A stretch of DNA of 64,000 nt, from NCBI GenBank assembly GCA_027493615.1, contig JAOSKK010000005.1:248001-312000 (forward strand), written 5' to 3'. The notes beneath the pieces are model-generated. The model saw nothing but the letters and a program-made list of their open reading frames with translations, was not told where the DNA came from and did not search any database. Shown in pieces: positions 52,784 through 64,000 of the stretch. The stretch comes from Verrucomicrobiota bacterium (lineage in GTDB: Bacteria; Verrucomicrobiota; Verrucomicrobiia; Limisphaerales; J093). A program made the translations under genes and the position numbers. Positions within the stretch are counted from its first letter, which is position 1, and every line of letters begins with the position of its first letter.

Positions 52784-53158
52784 TCGTCCGGCTCCCACAT
52801 CATAGCCTGGGGACCCCATCCCCCGCTGTAGGCGCCAACGTGAGAAGGCGTGGGGGGCCGGTTGTAGTACCCTTCGCCTCCTCACGTCGGCGCCCACAGG
52901 CAGTCGAGGTCTCCTGCTGGGGAGGAACGGCCCGGGCTGGCTGGAGCGCCCGCGCTCCCGGCGGTTCGTGACTTTGGACGCGGCGTGCGATCGCGAAGCG
53001 TTCGGAGAAGCACCCCCCCATCCACTCAGACTGCAAATTAGAGTTGCGTTGGTTGCGTGTTCTGAGAACTTCTGCCGCCCCGGTCCCGGCAGCGGGCCAA
53101 ACACGATACCCAAGACCGCGCAAATGCGGTCGGGCCAACCCCGGACCCGGCTCAACCT
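52784..53158. other. Intergenic region with a family A inverted pair
   Basis: The first part holds the repeat at 52828-52897. The segment about 53025-53070 is locally AT-rich for this window and may hold the promoter of the propeller gene, but no clean boxes stood out. Confidence 0.5.
52828..52897. repeat. Family A inverted pair, intergenic
   Basis: GTAGGCGCCAACGTGAGAAG at 52828 faces CGCCTCCTCACGTCGGCGCC at 52875-52897, forming an imperfect hairpin. It lies 45 bases after the GH106-like gene. Confidence 0.88.
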
Positions 53159-54306
53159 ATGCACACACTCTGTCGCCGCTGGGGCGGCTCGTTCAGCGTC
53201 CTGCTCGCCACCGGGCTCGGCATCCTCCACGCCCACGAGGACGGGGCGCCCCACGCCCACGCCGACGAAGTTCCGCTTGCTGCCACCCCCCTGCCTGTCG
53301 TGGTGGAAGTCAGCGGCCCCGTACCGCCTCCTCAACCGCTCACCGGCACGCCCCCCGCACGACCGGCCAGGGCTTCTGGCGCTTTGCCGCCGCTCCCGAC
53401 CTGCTGCCGGTGCCCGAACCGGCCCGAGCCCACGTGAAAGGCGCGCACGGCACCCTCGTCGTCGATCCCGACCGCGACATCGTGTACTGGGGACTCGAGC
53501 AGATCGGCTGGATCGCGTTCAGCCAGCAACTCACCCAATCCGCCATCATCCCCGGCGACCCCGCCCTCAGCCGCGGCAACCTCCATGGTGCCGACCTTCT
53601 GCGCCGGCCGGGGCAACTGCCGCTCGTCGTCGCCGCCGACAACGTCGAGGGCCATGTGTACCTCTCCGACACCGGCTTCAGCCGCGTCACCACCCTGGGC
53701 CTCCCGGAGGGGGGGCCTTATGCGGACGGGCGCGGGTTCGCGCCCACCGACGCCGCTTTCACACGTCCCGGTGAGGTCTATGTGACCGACGGTTACGGCA
53801 AAGCCTACTTCATGCCGCTCACCACCGAACCGCTCGCTTACACCGGCACCTTTCTCGGCGGCAAGTCCATCTCCCAAACCCCGCACGGCATCACGCACGA
53901 TCGCGCCGATGATTCCCTGCTCGTTGCCGCGCGGCCTGAGGCGCAAATCCGACGCTGGTCGCGCACCGGCCAGAAGTGGCTGGAAGTCCTCGGACTGCCC
54001 TCCGGCAGCACGGTGTGCGATGTGGATCTCTGGGGCGACTACGCCCTTGCCCCCTGCCTGGACGGTCCGGACAACACCCCCGGCCCCATCTACATCCTCA
54101 ACCTCAAGCGGCCGGCCATCGTCAGCATCCTCCGGCCCAAGGAGGACCTCGGCTACCGCGATGCGCAGCACATCCACGATGCGTGCTGGTATCTCCGCGG
54201 CGAAGGGGTGGATCGCGAGGTCTACGTGCTCTTCACCAACTGGAACCCCGGCGGCGTCGGCGCGCTCAAGCTCGTCAACCTTCGCTCTGAAACACCACCA
54301 CGCTGA
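53159..54306 (+). CDS. Exported NHL/six-bladed-propeller-like protein (two frameshifts)
   Basis: A signal peptide (GGSFSVLLATGLGILHAHED) with a His-rich mature start (HAHEDGAPHAHADE) might bind metal. After two frame changes near 53320 and 53360 the main part reads GFWRFAAAPDLLPVPEPARA, then repeated blades such as GTLVVDPDRDIVYWGLEQIG, EGHVYLSDTGFSRVTTLGLP, GEVYVTDGYGKAYF and CDVDLWGDYALAPCLDG. This fits an NHL-type propeller. No catalytic motif was found. Length about 382 residues. Its 3' end overlaps the glgB 3' end on the opposite strand by 32 bases. Confidence 0.7.
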
Positions 54307-56473
54307 GCGGCGGCAGCGTAAGCGGAGCCGACCAGGGTTGTGCGTGCACCTGATAATCCTCGGCCGTCACGCCCCCAGGTTGCCGATGCCGCTGCCTCCA
54401 TACACCTCGGCGTCACTGTTCAGCACCTCCCGCCACGAACCGGGTCGGGGTAGCCCCACTCGATAGCCGTGGCGGGGCACCGGCGTGAGGTTCAGCACCA
54501 CGACGAACTCGCTGCCGCCGCTGAGCGGCCGGCGGACGAATGAGAGCACCGAGTTCTCGTGGTCGCCGCAGTCGATCCACTGGAACCCGTGCGGGTCGTG
54601 GTCGCCTTCCCACAGCGCGGCGTGCGCGCGGTAAAGCCGGTTCAGGTCCTGCACGAATCGTTGGGTGCCGGCGTGGAATGGCCCCGCCTGCAGCAGCCAC
54701 CAGTCAAGCTCCCCGTTCTCGTTCCACTCGCGCTTCTGCCCCAACTCCCCGCCCATGAACAGGAGCTGCTTGCCCGGGAACAGCCACTGATAGGCCAGCA
54801 GGACACGGAGGTTCGCGAAGCCCTGCCAGTCGTCCCCCGGCATCCGCCCGCGCAACGAGCCCTTGCCGTGCACCACCTCGTCGTGGGACAGCGGCAGGAC
54901 GAAGTTCTCGTGATGGTGATAGAGCATGGCGAAGGTCAGGTCGTTCTGATGGAACTTCCGATGCACCGGTTCACGCTTGAAGTAGCCCAGCGTGTCGTGC
55001 ATCCAGCCCATGTTCCACTTGAAGCTGAAACCGAGCCCGCCCAGGTAAGGCGGACGCGTGACCTGCGGCCAGGCCGTGCTCTCCTCCGCGATCGTCAGCA
55101 CCCCCGGATGCTCCGTGTGCACCAGGTGGTTGAACTCCCGCAGGAACGCGATCGCCTCGAGGTTTTCCCCGCCCACCGTACTGGTTCGGCACCCATTCCC
55201 CCTCCTTGCGGGAGTAGTCCAGGTACAGCATCGACGCCACCGCATCCACCCGCAGCCCGTCCAGGTGATACCGCTCGCACCAGAACAGCGCGTTCGCCGT
55301 CAGGAAATTCCGCACCTCATGCCGCCCAAAGTTGAAGATCAGCGTGCCCCAGTCCTGGTGCGCGCCCTGGCGGGGATCTTCGTGCTCGTATAATGCCGTG
55401 CCGTCAAAGCGCGCCAGCGCCCAGGTATCCCTTGGAAAATGCGCCGGCACCCAGTCCATGATCACGCCAATACCGGCCTCGTGCAGCGCGTTCACCAGGT
55501 ACTGCAGATCATCCGGGGTTCCAAACCGGCTGGTCGGCGCGTAGAACCCGGTCACCTGGTAGCCCCAGCTCGGGTAAAACGCATGCTCCGCCAGCGGCAG
55601 GAACTCCACGTGCGTGAAACCCATCTGCCGCACATAGTCCACCAGCGGCCCCGCCAACTCCCGGTAGCTCAGCGATTCAAACGCCGACTTCTTCCGCCAT
55701 GATCCGATGTGCACTTCATAGATGCTCAGCGGCTCGCGCCACGGGTTCGCAGCCCCACGCCGCTCGCGCCAGGCGTCGTCGCTCCAGGCAAACCTGCGGT
55801 TGTTCCACACCACCGAGGCCTGCTTGGGCGGCACCTCGCACAGGAACGCAAAGGGATCGGCGCGCAAGCTCACTTGCCCCGCGCAATCCTTCACTTCGAA
55901 CTTGTACAGTGTCCCCTCCCCCAGCCCCGGCACGAACAACTCCCAGATGCCCGAGGGCCCCAGCAACCGCATCGGGTGGTACCGGCCGTCCCAGCCGTTG
56001 AAGTCGCCCACCACGCTCACCCGCTGCGCGTTCGGCGCCCACACCGCAAAGCTCACTCCCGGCACCCCATCCAGCTCCCGCAACTGCGCGCCCAGCTTGT
56101 CGTACAACCGCCGTTCATTCCCCTGCGCGAACAGATACACATCCTGCTCCCCCAATGTGGGCAGAAACGAGTACGCATCCCGCATCCGTCGCTGCCCGCC
56201 CTGGTAATCCGTCACCACCAGATCGTAAGCATAGACCCGGTCCACCTCGCGGCTCACCCCCTCGTAAAGGCCCGACTCGTGCAGGCGTTCGAGGCGGATG
56301 CGCGGCCGCTGCGGCTCATGCACGGGCACGATCTCGACCGCGGCTGCGTTGGGCAGGTAAGTCCGCACCACCACCCCGGAGCCATCCCCCAGCCGGTGCA
56401 TGCCCAACAGATCGTGCGGACTGCGCAACCGGGCGCCCACGAGACTCTCAAGTTCAGCGGTGGTCAGAATCAT
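54275..56473 (-). CDS. glgB: 1,4-alpha-glucan branching enzyme GlgB (two frameshifts)
   Basis: Introduces alpha-1,6 branches during glycogen synthesis. The N-terminal and CBM48 domains ([40 protein letters not shown]) precede the GH13 barrel: [29 protein letters not shown] with the Asp nucleophile, [11 protein letters not shown] with the acid Glu, and [15 protein letters not shown]. Frame changes fall near 55185, joining NQYGG to [14 protein letters not shown], and near 54372. After the latter the C-terminus reads [20 protein letters not shown] and ends VVVFQSEG with TGA at 54275. Corrected length about 732 residues, as expected. Other glycogen genes are not in the window. ATG 56473 ([13 protein letters not shown]) is a natural start. 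Confidence 0.93.
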
Positions 56474-56542
56474 TGGCCTCTATTGCCAGAACCCCCACCG
56501 AAACACACGCAAAAACCCCGCCCGCCTTTTCGCCGCCACCCC

Positions 56543-56566
56543 GTAGGAGCCGACGTCAGGAGGCTC
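56543..56566 (+). repeat. Family A repeat between glgB and kbl
   Basis: Single forward copy GTAGGAGCCGACGTCAGGAG then GCTC, identical over 24 bases to the copy at 20413. It lies in the shared upstream region of two divergent genes. Confidence 0.9.
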
Positions 56567-56684
56567 ACGCCCTCTCCCTGCAGCCTTGCCTCTCCGCTCC
56601 GCCGGACGGAGACTTCCCGCCAGCTCGCCTGTCCCGGTGGATTGTCACCCGACCGGCACCGAACTCCGCGAACATCCCCTGCCC

Positions 56685-57867
56685 ATGTACGACGCCTTCA
56701 AAACCCACCTCGTCGCCCAACTGGCCGAGATTCGCCAGGCCGGCCTTTACAAGTCCGAACGCGTCCTCAGCACACCCCAGGGCACCCACGTCCGCGTCGC
56801 CGGCAGCGAGCCCGTCCTCATCCTCTGCGCCAACAATTACCTCGGCCTCGCCCAGCACCCGCCGTGCGCGACGCCGCCAAACTCGGCCTCGACCAATGGG
56901 GTTACGGCCTGGCCAGCGTCCGCTTCATTTGCGGCACCCAATCCGCCCACAAGCAACTCGAACACCGCCTCAGCGAGTTCCTCGGCACCGAGGACACCAT
57001 CCTCTACAGCTCCTGCTGGGACGCCAACGGCGGCGTCTTCGAGGTCCTCCTGGGCCCCGAAGACGCCGTCATCTCGGACGAACTCAACCACGCCTCGATC
57101 ATCGACGGCATCCGCCTCTGCAAGGCCCAGCGCCATCGCTACCGCAACAACGACATGGCCGACCTCGAAACCAAACTGCAGGCCGCCGCCAGCGCCCGCC
57201 TCCGGCTCGTCGTCACCGATGGCGTCTTCTCCATGGACGGCACCCTCGCCAACCTCCCCGCTCTCTGCGACCTCGCCGAGCGCTACCAAGCCCTCGTGAT
57301 GGTCGACGACTCGCACGCCGTTGGTTTCATGGGCCGGCAAGGCCGCGGTACCCACGAGCATTGGGGCGTGATGGGACGCGTCGACCTCCTCACGGGCACG
57401 CTGGGCAAGGCCCTCGGGGCGCCAGCGGCGGCTACGCCAGCGGCCGCAAGGAAATCATCGAAATGCTCCGCCAGCGGTCCCGACCCTACCTCTTCAGCAA
57501 CACCGTCGCGCCGGCCATTGTCGCCGGGACGTTACGCGTGCTCGAACTCCTTACCGAATCCACTGCCCTGCGCGACCAACTCGAGTCCAACACCCGCTTC
57601 TTCCGCCAGGGCCTGGTCGACGCCGGATTCCAACTCGTTCCCGGCGAACACCCGATCATCCCGATCATGTTCGGCGACGCCGTCCGGGCAGCGCGCTTTG
57701 CGGAGGCCATGCTGGCCGAGGGTGTTTATGTCATCGCCTTCAGCTATCCGGTGGTCCCTCAAGGCAAGGCCCGCATCCGCACCCAGATGTCGGCTGCCCA
57801 TACGCAGGCCGATCTGACCCGCGGCCTCGAGGCCTTTGCCAAGGTCAAGCGCGAGCTCGGCGTGTGA
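56685..57867 (+). CDS. kbl: 2-amino-3-ketobutyrate CoA ligase (glycine C-acetyltransferase) (two frameshifts)
   Basis: PLP-dependent alpha-oxoamine synthase that with CoA splits 2-amino-3-ketobutyrate into glycine and acetyl-CoA in threonine degradation. Visible landmarks are [51 protein letters not shown] and the PLP-lysine motif [18 protein letters not shown]. The C-terminus [20 protein letters not shown] is typical. Frame changes lie near 56865 (C run; joins LAQHP to [13 protein letters not shown]) and near 57420 (G run). Length about 395 residues, standard. Its usual partner, threonine dehydrogenase, is not in the window. Start ATG 56685. Confidence 0.92.
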
Positions 57868-58037
57868 CCCACCAGCCAGGAAGTCGGACCGCGCGAACGT
57901 GCTGGCGCCGAGGTTGTGAGCCGAAACCAGGCACCCGCGAGGGGCCGCAACGGGTTCATCCCTCCGCCCACAAACGTCTTGCCGTGGTCCGACCCCAACC
58001 CTCCATCCCTTGACGGCCTGCCAACTGCTCCCTACCG

Positions 58038-58160
58038 TTCCTCATCGCGGGGAGCCAACCCGCGTGGACCCCCAGGGCCCACGCCAAGGCTGAGAGGGCG
58101 TCGCGGGAGCGGCGCCGACCCGATGAACCTGCTCCGGGTAATGCCGGCGAAGGGATCCTG
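58038..58160 (+). promoter_or_regulatory. TPP (thiamin pyrophosphate) riboswitch upstream of thiC
   Basis: The conserved THI-box blocks appear in order: GCGGGGAGCC at about 58046, GGCTGAGAGGGCG at 58088, GACCCGATGAACCTG at 58117 and CCGGGTAATGCCGGCGAAGG at 58134. Together these define the two TPP-sensing arms. It lies about 155 bases before thiC. A stem GCTGTCC-TCG-GGACAGC at 58245-58261 has no T run, so control is more likely translational. Confidence 0.95.
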
Positions 58161-58316
58161 TCCGATACCCCGCCCAGTCGCCCGAGCGGCAAGCTGTGTC
58201 ATTGTCGTCAACATGCACCGCCGATCCGAACCGCCGGCAACCCGGCTGTCCTCGGGACAGCAGCGACCTTCCCCAGGCCACCGCCCCATGTTGCTAACTT
58301 TGCTGCCACTTATCCC

Positions 58317-60408
<2,092 letters not shown>

Positions 60409-60501
60409 GCCGCGGCGGTCCCTTGCCCCCTACACGCATCGGTCCGAACGCATCTTCGAACCCGCCGCCTGACCCCATCACCCCAACCTCAGCCCGTCGC
60501 C

Positions 60502-61493
60502 ATGGCCGAGAACTCCATTCACATCGAGTACAACGACGAGCTGCAACCGCTCGACACTCTGCTGAGAGGAGTCACCCGCGCCGGCGATTTCTACGCCACC
60601 GGCACCGCCGAGATCCCCATGCCTCGCGTCGAGGTCGAGGGCCTCGGTGTGCTCTCCTTTCCTGTCCCCGAATCGCAGATCCAGGAGCTCATCCGCCAGG
60701 CCACCCGCGCCCCCTACGGCCGTGGCGAAGCCACCCTCGTGCACGACTTCATCGCCGACATCGTGACACGTGATTACAACGGCAGCGAAAACGACGCGCT
60801 CGTCACCGCTGCTTCCCTCCTGGGCGCGAAACCAGCGGGAGCCCTCCTGGCCGGACTCGCCCGCCGACACGTGCGCTGCCTCCCGCCGAATGCGTCAATC
60901 TCCTGGGTTCCCTGACGGCCCGCACCGGTTCGTCCGTCCCGGCCGAATGGCGAGGTCGCTCCGCGGGCTGGCCGAGGCAATCGTCGCCGGCCTCAGCCAG
61001 ATCGGCGAGCCCGCGCCTGAAGACGACTGCAGGATCTGGCAGATCCGCGAGCGGGCCCTCCCGTCGGATGCCCGGCTGGTGATCCGTCTCCTGGGCACGT
61101 TGGCCCGGTTGGAGGCGCCCGCGCGATTGGCGGCAGAACGTCAAGCTGTCCTGCACCTGCGCGGATTGCCGTGAGCTTCAGCAGTTCGCCCTGGATCCGG
61201 TGGAGCAGGTGCATCGCTTCCGTGTCCGGCAGGACCGCCGCCAACATCTGCATGGGCAAATCGAGAAGCACAGGCTGGACATGACCCACGTCACCGAGCG
61301 GAAGGGTTCGCCACAAACGCTGGTATGCACCAAGGACCGCCGCAGCTACCAGTGGCGGTGCGAGCAGTACCGCCAGGACATCGCTGCACTCACCGCACTG
61401 GCGGAACTCGGGGGCAGGCCGGGAATCCCCACCGCCTCGCTCCAATCCATCGCCACCGCGCGCGAACGCGCCGCGGCTTGGTCTCCCGCTTGA
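60502..61493 (+). pseudogene. Remnant of a large 2OG-Fe(II)-oxygenase-like gene with internal loss
   Basis: ATG 60502 opens a frame with MPRVEVEGLGVLSFPVPESQ and RQATRAPYGRGEATLVHD, which resembles the first 80 residues of long bacterial 2OG-Fe(II) oxygenase-type proteins. The end of the region (CADCRELQQFALDPVEQVHR, then DRRQHLHGQIEKHRLDMTHV and TLVCTKDRRSY) resembles their last 150 residues. The middle, normally several hundred residues including the catalytic His/Asp, is missing. The joining sequence at 60900-61170 changes frame at least twice. I read it as a decayed gene, since single-base errors cannot explain the missing middle. Family recall is from memory, so the identity is tentative. 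Confidence 0.5.
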
Positions 61494-61543
61494 CCGTGCG
61501 CAACTCGACGGCCGCAGACGTGCCTGTCCACTCCGAAAACCCG

Positions 61544-63081
61544 CTACCGGAAACGCAGCGCGTACAGGTCCGCGTCCTTCAGCACAAAGCGTAGCCGCAC
61601 CGGACGCCCGGCCAACGCACTCAAGTCGCTGCCGTCCTTCCAGGAAACCACCCGCTCGATCTCGTCGCCCACCTGCTCGACAGCATCCGCCAACGTCCGA
61701 TCCGGAATCGGGCAACCACCCGCATCCTGCACCTCAACCCGTAAACCGCCGGCCGCGCCGGTGCTGAAGTTCACCACCAACGCGCGCCCCGTGAAGGTCA
61801 GCGGCCGCGTGAGCGCCTCCCCGCCACGGAAGGGAGCGTTGACGGAGACGAACCCGTCCGTGCGCAGCGTGTAGCGAACCAGATGCCCGCTGGGCTGCGC
61901 GTAGTGCGCCTGTTTGTACAGGGAGATCTCCGCCGCACCCGTGGGCACCACGCCCAAAGCGGTCAGCCCAGCCCGCGACGCCCAGTTGCCCAAATCGAGC
62001 CCTGGCCGGATAAACCCCTCGAGGAACTGGCGCACGTACCGGTTCCCGCCCCGAGACGTCATGAACACCGTCTCGGCCACATCGCTCGCGTAACCCGGGT
62101 TCACCCCCAGCGCCTCAGCCTGCGCGTCGGTCAGCGCCTTGCGCCCCGGCACGAACCGCATCGGCGTCGCCACGTAAAGGTGCGGTGCGCGGAAGTAGGG
62201 ATGCGTCTGGCTGGTGTACAGGTGCTCGATGGGCACCTCGCCGAACGTCATCTCTACCGGCGCCGTCCACTGGACAAAATCAGTCGAGGTCGAGCGGCTG
62301 ATCGTGCGGTAACCGGCAAACCCACCCTGGGTCCACGTCCGGAAGTACAGGACATAACACTGCTCGGCCGCCGACCAGAACGCCACGTTTTGCGAATCAA
62401 AGGCGCCGTCCCTCAGCAATGGTGTCGCCCCCCGCTGCTGCCAGCGCAAGCCGTCACTGGATACAAACGCGTGCAATCCCGTGGCCGATGTGCCAGCAAC
62501 GGCCTTGTACCGTTCGCCCGGCGGCACCCCGGGCCGCGCGTCCAGGAACGGAGCGAAGTTGTGCGAGAAGGGAGGTTGACCGGCCAACACCACGTTGTTG
62601 CTCCGCGTGCCGGCGACCTCGAAAAGACCGAGGTCCGGCTTCGTGAATACGCGGCCGTCGCGGCTCTCCGCGTAACAGGTGACCTCCGTACTCGACCCGT
62701 CGTGCCCAGCGGTCGGGTTGCCTCGGTAGTAACAGCGGAACCGATCGTCGTCCTGGAAGACCGTCATGTAGCCGCAGAAGGCCCCCTCCCACGGCGCGTC
62801 GAATCGCAGTGCCACCCCGGCCGGCTGCGGCGTGTGCAGTTTGAGCGTGCAGCCCTCCAGCCGTTCCAGGATCAGATCGTCCACAAACAACTCGAGGCGC
62901 GAACCCATCGACACCGGCGCGATCTCGGTGGTCCCCTCCGCCACGCCCCAACCCGTTCCGATCAGCAACCCAAGCGAAGCGACCAGGGCCGCGCCCCTTC
63001 CCCCGTAGGAGTCGAGGTCACGAGACTCCGCTTCCCCTCCCTGTCCTGCGTAGGAGTCGAGGTCACGAGACTCCGCTTCAT
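61544..63081 (-). CDS. Exported five-bladed-propeller glycosidase-like protein (one frameshift at start)
   Basis: The main frame is intact over 474 residues. SRLELFVDDLILERLEGCTL, GYMTVFQDDDRFRCYYRGNP and RPGVPPGERYKAVAGT are typical of a GH32/GH43-like propeller family common in Verrucomicrobiota and Planctomycetota, with no characterised member that I recall. Just upstream, ATG 63081 overlaps the stop of the previous gene (ATGA). From it the frame reads MKRSLVTSTPT twice through two family A repeats, then, after a one-base change near 63000, ALVASLGLLIGTGWGVA, a signal peptide. Translational coupling supports 63081 as the real start, with two repeats inserted between start and signal. The internal start near 62968 is the alternative. 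Confidence 0.7.
63005..63073 (+). repeat. Family A repeat, two direct copies at the 5' end of a gene
   Basis: Identical 24-base copies (GTAGGAGTCGAGGTCACGAG then ACTC) at 63005-63028 and 63050-63073, 45 bases apart. They are read on the minus strand as RSLVTSTPT twice in the same frame. Confidence 0.95.
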
Positions 63082-64000
63082 GGCGTCCTCCTCAGCAAGC
63101 TCTGCATTGCCACCGACTCCAGGTACTCCGCGTCCGCACCTTCCAGCAACGCGTCCAGCGCCACCGGCACATCCGGCGTCAACCCCAGCCAACCACGGAT
63201 CCGTTCACGCTCCGGGCTCCCAGCCACCGGCGCGTGGGCATCCCAGAGCTGCCCGGCCGCATCATACCGCGCCGCGGCCACGCACCAGAATCCGATGCGC
63301 CCCGCCAGCCGGGACCCCCACTCCGCGGACGCCGTTTGCCCCGCCAACAATGCCGTCGACGGCGCAAGCTTCAGATTGGCCGCCCCCACGCGCTCGATCC
63401 ACCGCAACCCTCGGCCAGCCCCCCATGGCGGCTTCCCGAAGACCAGCCGCAAATGCAGCGTCACTCCCCGAGTTGCCGCCTGTTCTGCCAACCCGCGCAA
63501 GGTGCCGGCGAACGAGGCCTCCGTCTGTTCACCGGTGAAACTGTTCTCCGGATGCCGGTGCAACGTGAACAGCAGGTCCTTGGCTCCCAAGACCACCATC
63601 TTGTCCAGCAGCCGGGCCAACACGTTCGTGCTGACCTCGTAGTCGGCCGGCAGATTGTCGATCAGTCGAAGATCGGGATACAGATTCACGCCAGAGCTCA
63701 GCTCCACGGCCAGCCGCAACCCCTGTCGCTTCAGCCAACCCGCCTCCGCTGCCAGCACACCCGCCTCGCGCTCGTGCAGGTATCGCCAGTCGAGGATCGC
63801 CCCATCGAAATGCTCGAAGAAAGTCGGACGCGCGAGCAACTCCGCCTTGAGGGAAATGGCGGGCTGGCGCAGCGGCAGGAACCGCCCCTGTGGCCGCGCG
63901 GCTGGCCGGACATGCGGGATCTCGCGGACGTTGCCCTCCTGCACCTGCACGGCAAACACCCGCACATCGCCCCCGGCAACCACGTCGCCTGTGCCCCGCC
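63078..64000 (-). CDS. TIM-barrel-like protein, C-terminal part, cut by the right edge
   Basis: The frame is open to the right edge, so the N-terminus is missing. Visible parts include FFEHFDGAILDWRYLHEREA, LRLAVELSSGVNLYPDLRLI, LDKMVVLGAKDLLFTLHRHP and GVTLHLRLVFGKPPWG. Alternating strands with Asp/Glu/His ends suggest a sugar-isomerase-like or glycosidase TIM barrel. No family was recognised with confidence. Its TGA overlaps the start of the next minus-strand gene, so the two form an operon and may handle the same carbohydrate. Confidence 0.6.
   Translation of the reverse strand, partial: RGTGDVVAGGDVRVFAVQVQEGNVREIPHVRPAARPQGRFLPLRQPAISLKAELLARPTFFEHFDGAILDWRYLHEREAGVLAAEAGWLKRQGLRLAVELSSGVNLYPDLRLIDNLPADYEVSTNVLARLLDKMVVLGAKDLLFTLHRHPENSFTGEQTEASFAGTLRGLAEQAATRGVTLHLRLVFGKPPWGAGRGLRWIERVGAANLKLAPSTALLAGQTASAEWGSRLAGRIGFWCVAAARYDAAGQLWDAHAPVAGSPERERIRGWLGLTPDVPVALDALLEGADAEYLESVAMQSLLRRTP

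Overview
The window is GC-rich, tightly packed bacterial DNA. It most resembles a Verrucomicrobiota chromosome, probably a Limisphaerales/Pedosphaeraceae-like environmental lineage. This placement is inferred from gene content: many exported sugar-cleaving and beta-propeller proteins, Tat-signal Gfo/Idh oxidoreductases, a DUF1080 lipoprotein, squalene-hopene cyclase, and a long exported protein with LamG-like repeats. No rRNA, tRNA, phage, transposase or CRISPR array was seen.

Layout. 1-7333 (minus): GDPD-like esterase (cut by the window edge), squalene-hopene cyclase, neutral-ceramidase-like protein, chorismate-lyase-like DUF98 protein, beta-helix protein and a small membrane protein, several with touching or overlapping ends. 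7530-16968 (plus): ComB-like phosphatase, exported PEP/pyruvate-binding protein, cyclophilin, POT-type transporter and a triple LamG-like protein closed by a terminator. 17033-28334: M28 peptidase (minus), then UMF1 transporter, serine hydrolase, PQQ dehydrogenase with an embedded cytochrome c motif, amine oxidase and a PQQ-like propeller (plus). 28419-36710: GH78 rhamnosidase, FtsH, MBL hydrolase, DUF1080 lipoprotein, HAD-IIA phosphatase and a Gfo/Idh oxidoreductase. 40841-36915 (minus): an operon of a GntR/YtrA-type regulator, two small membrane-anchored proteins and an ABC exporter, with a consensus promoter overlapped by a perfect palindromic operator. 41104-54306 (plus): thrS behind a Thr-codon-rich leader and terminator, DUF4038-like glycosidase, S9 peptidase, nucleoside-hydrolase-like protein, nucleotidyltransferase, GH106-like rhamnosidase and a propeller protein. 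54275-64000: glgB (minus), kbl, TPP riboswitch plus thiC, a decayed oxygenase-like gene, and two coupled minus-strand genes at the right edge.

Two features run through the whole window. First, most long genes are broken by single-base frame changes, roughly sixty by my reading. Those I checked base by base fall at runs of C or G, and the protein continues immediately in another frame. This looks like homopolymer sequencing error, so I annotate these as single genes. Second, short palindromic repeats are scattered through the region. Family A has the core GTAGGAGTCGAGGTCACGAG, family B has TGGTGCAGGCTTCCAGCCTG, and family C forms about 100-base hairpins. Several A and B copies lie inside reading frames and are read in the same frame each time (SLVTSTPT for A, [12 protein letters not shown] for B). 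This resembles the protein-inserted palindromic elements of Rickettsia and is the most novel signal here. A possible threonine attenuator ahead of thrS is the second.
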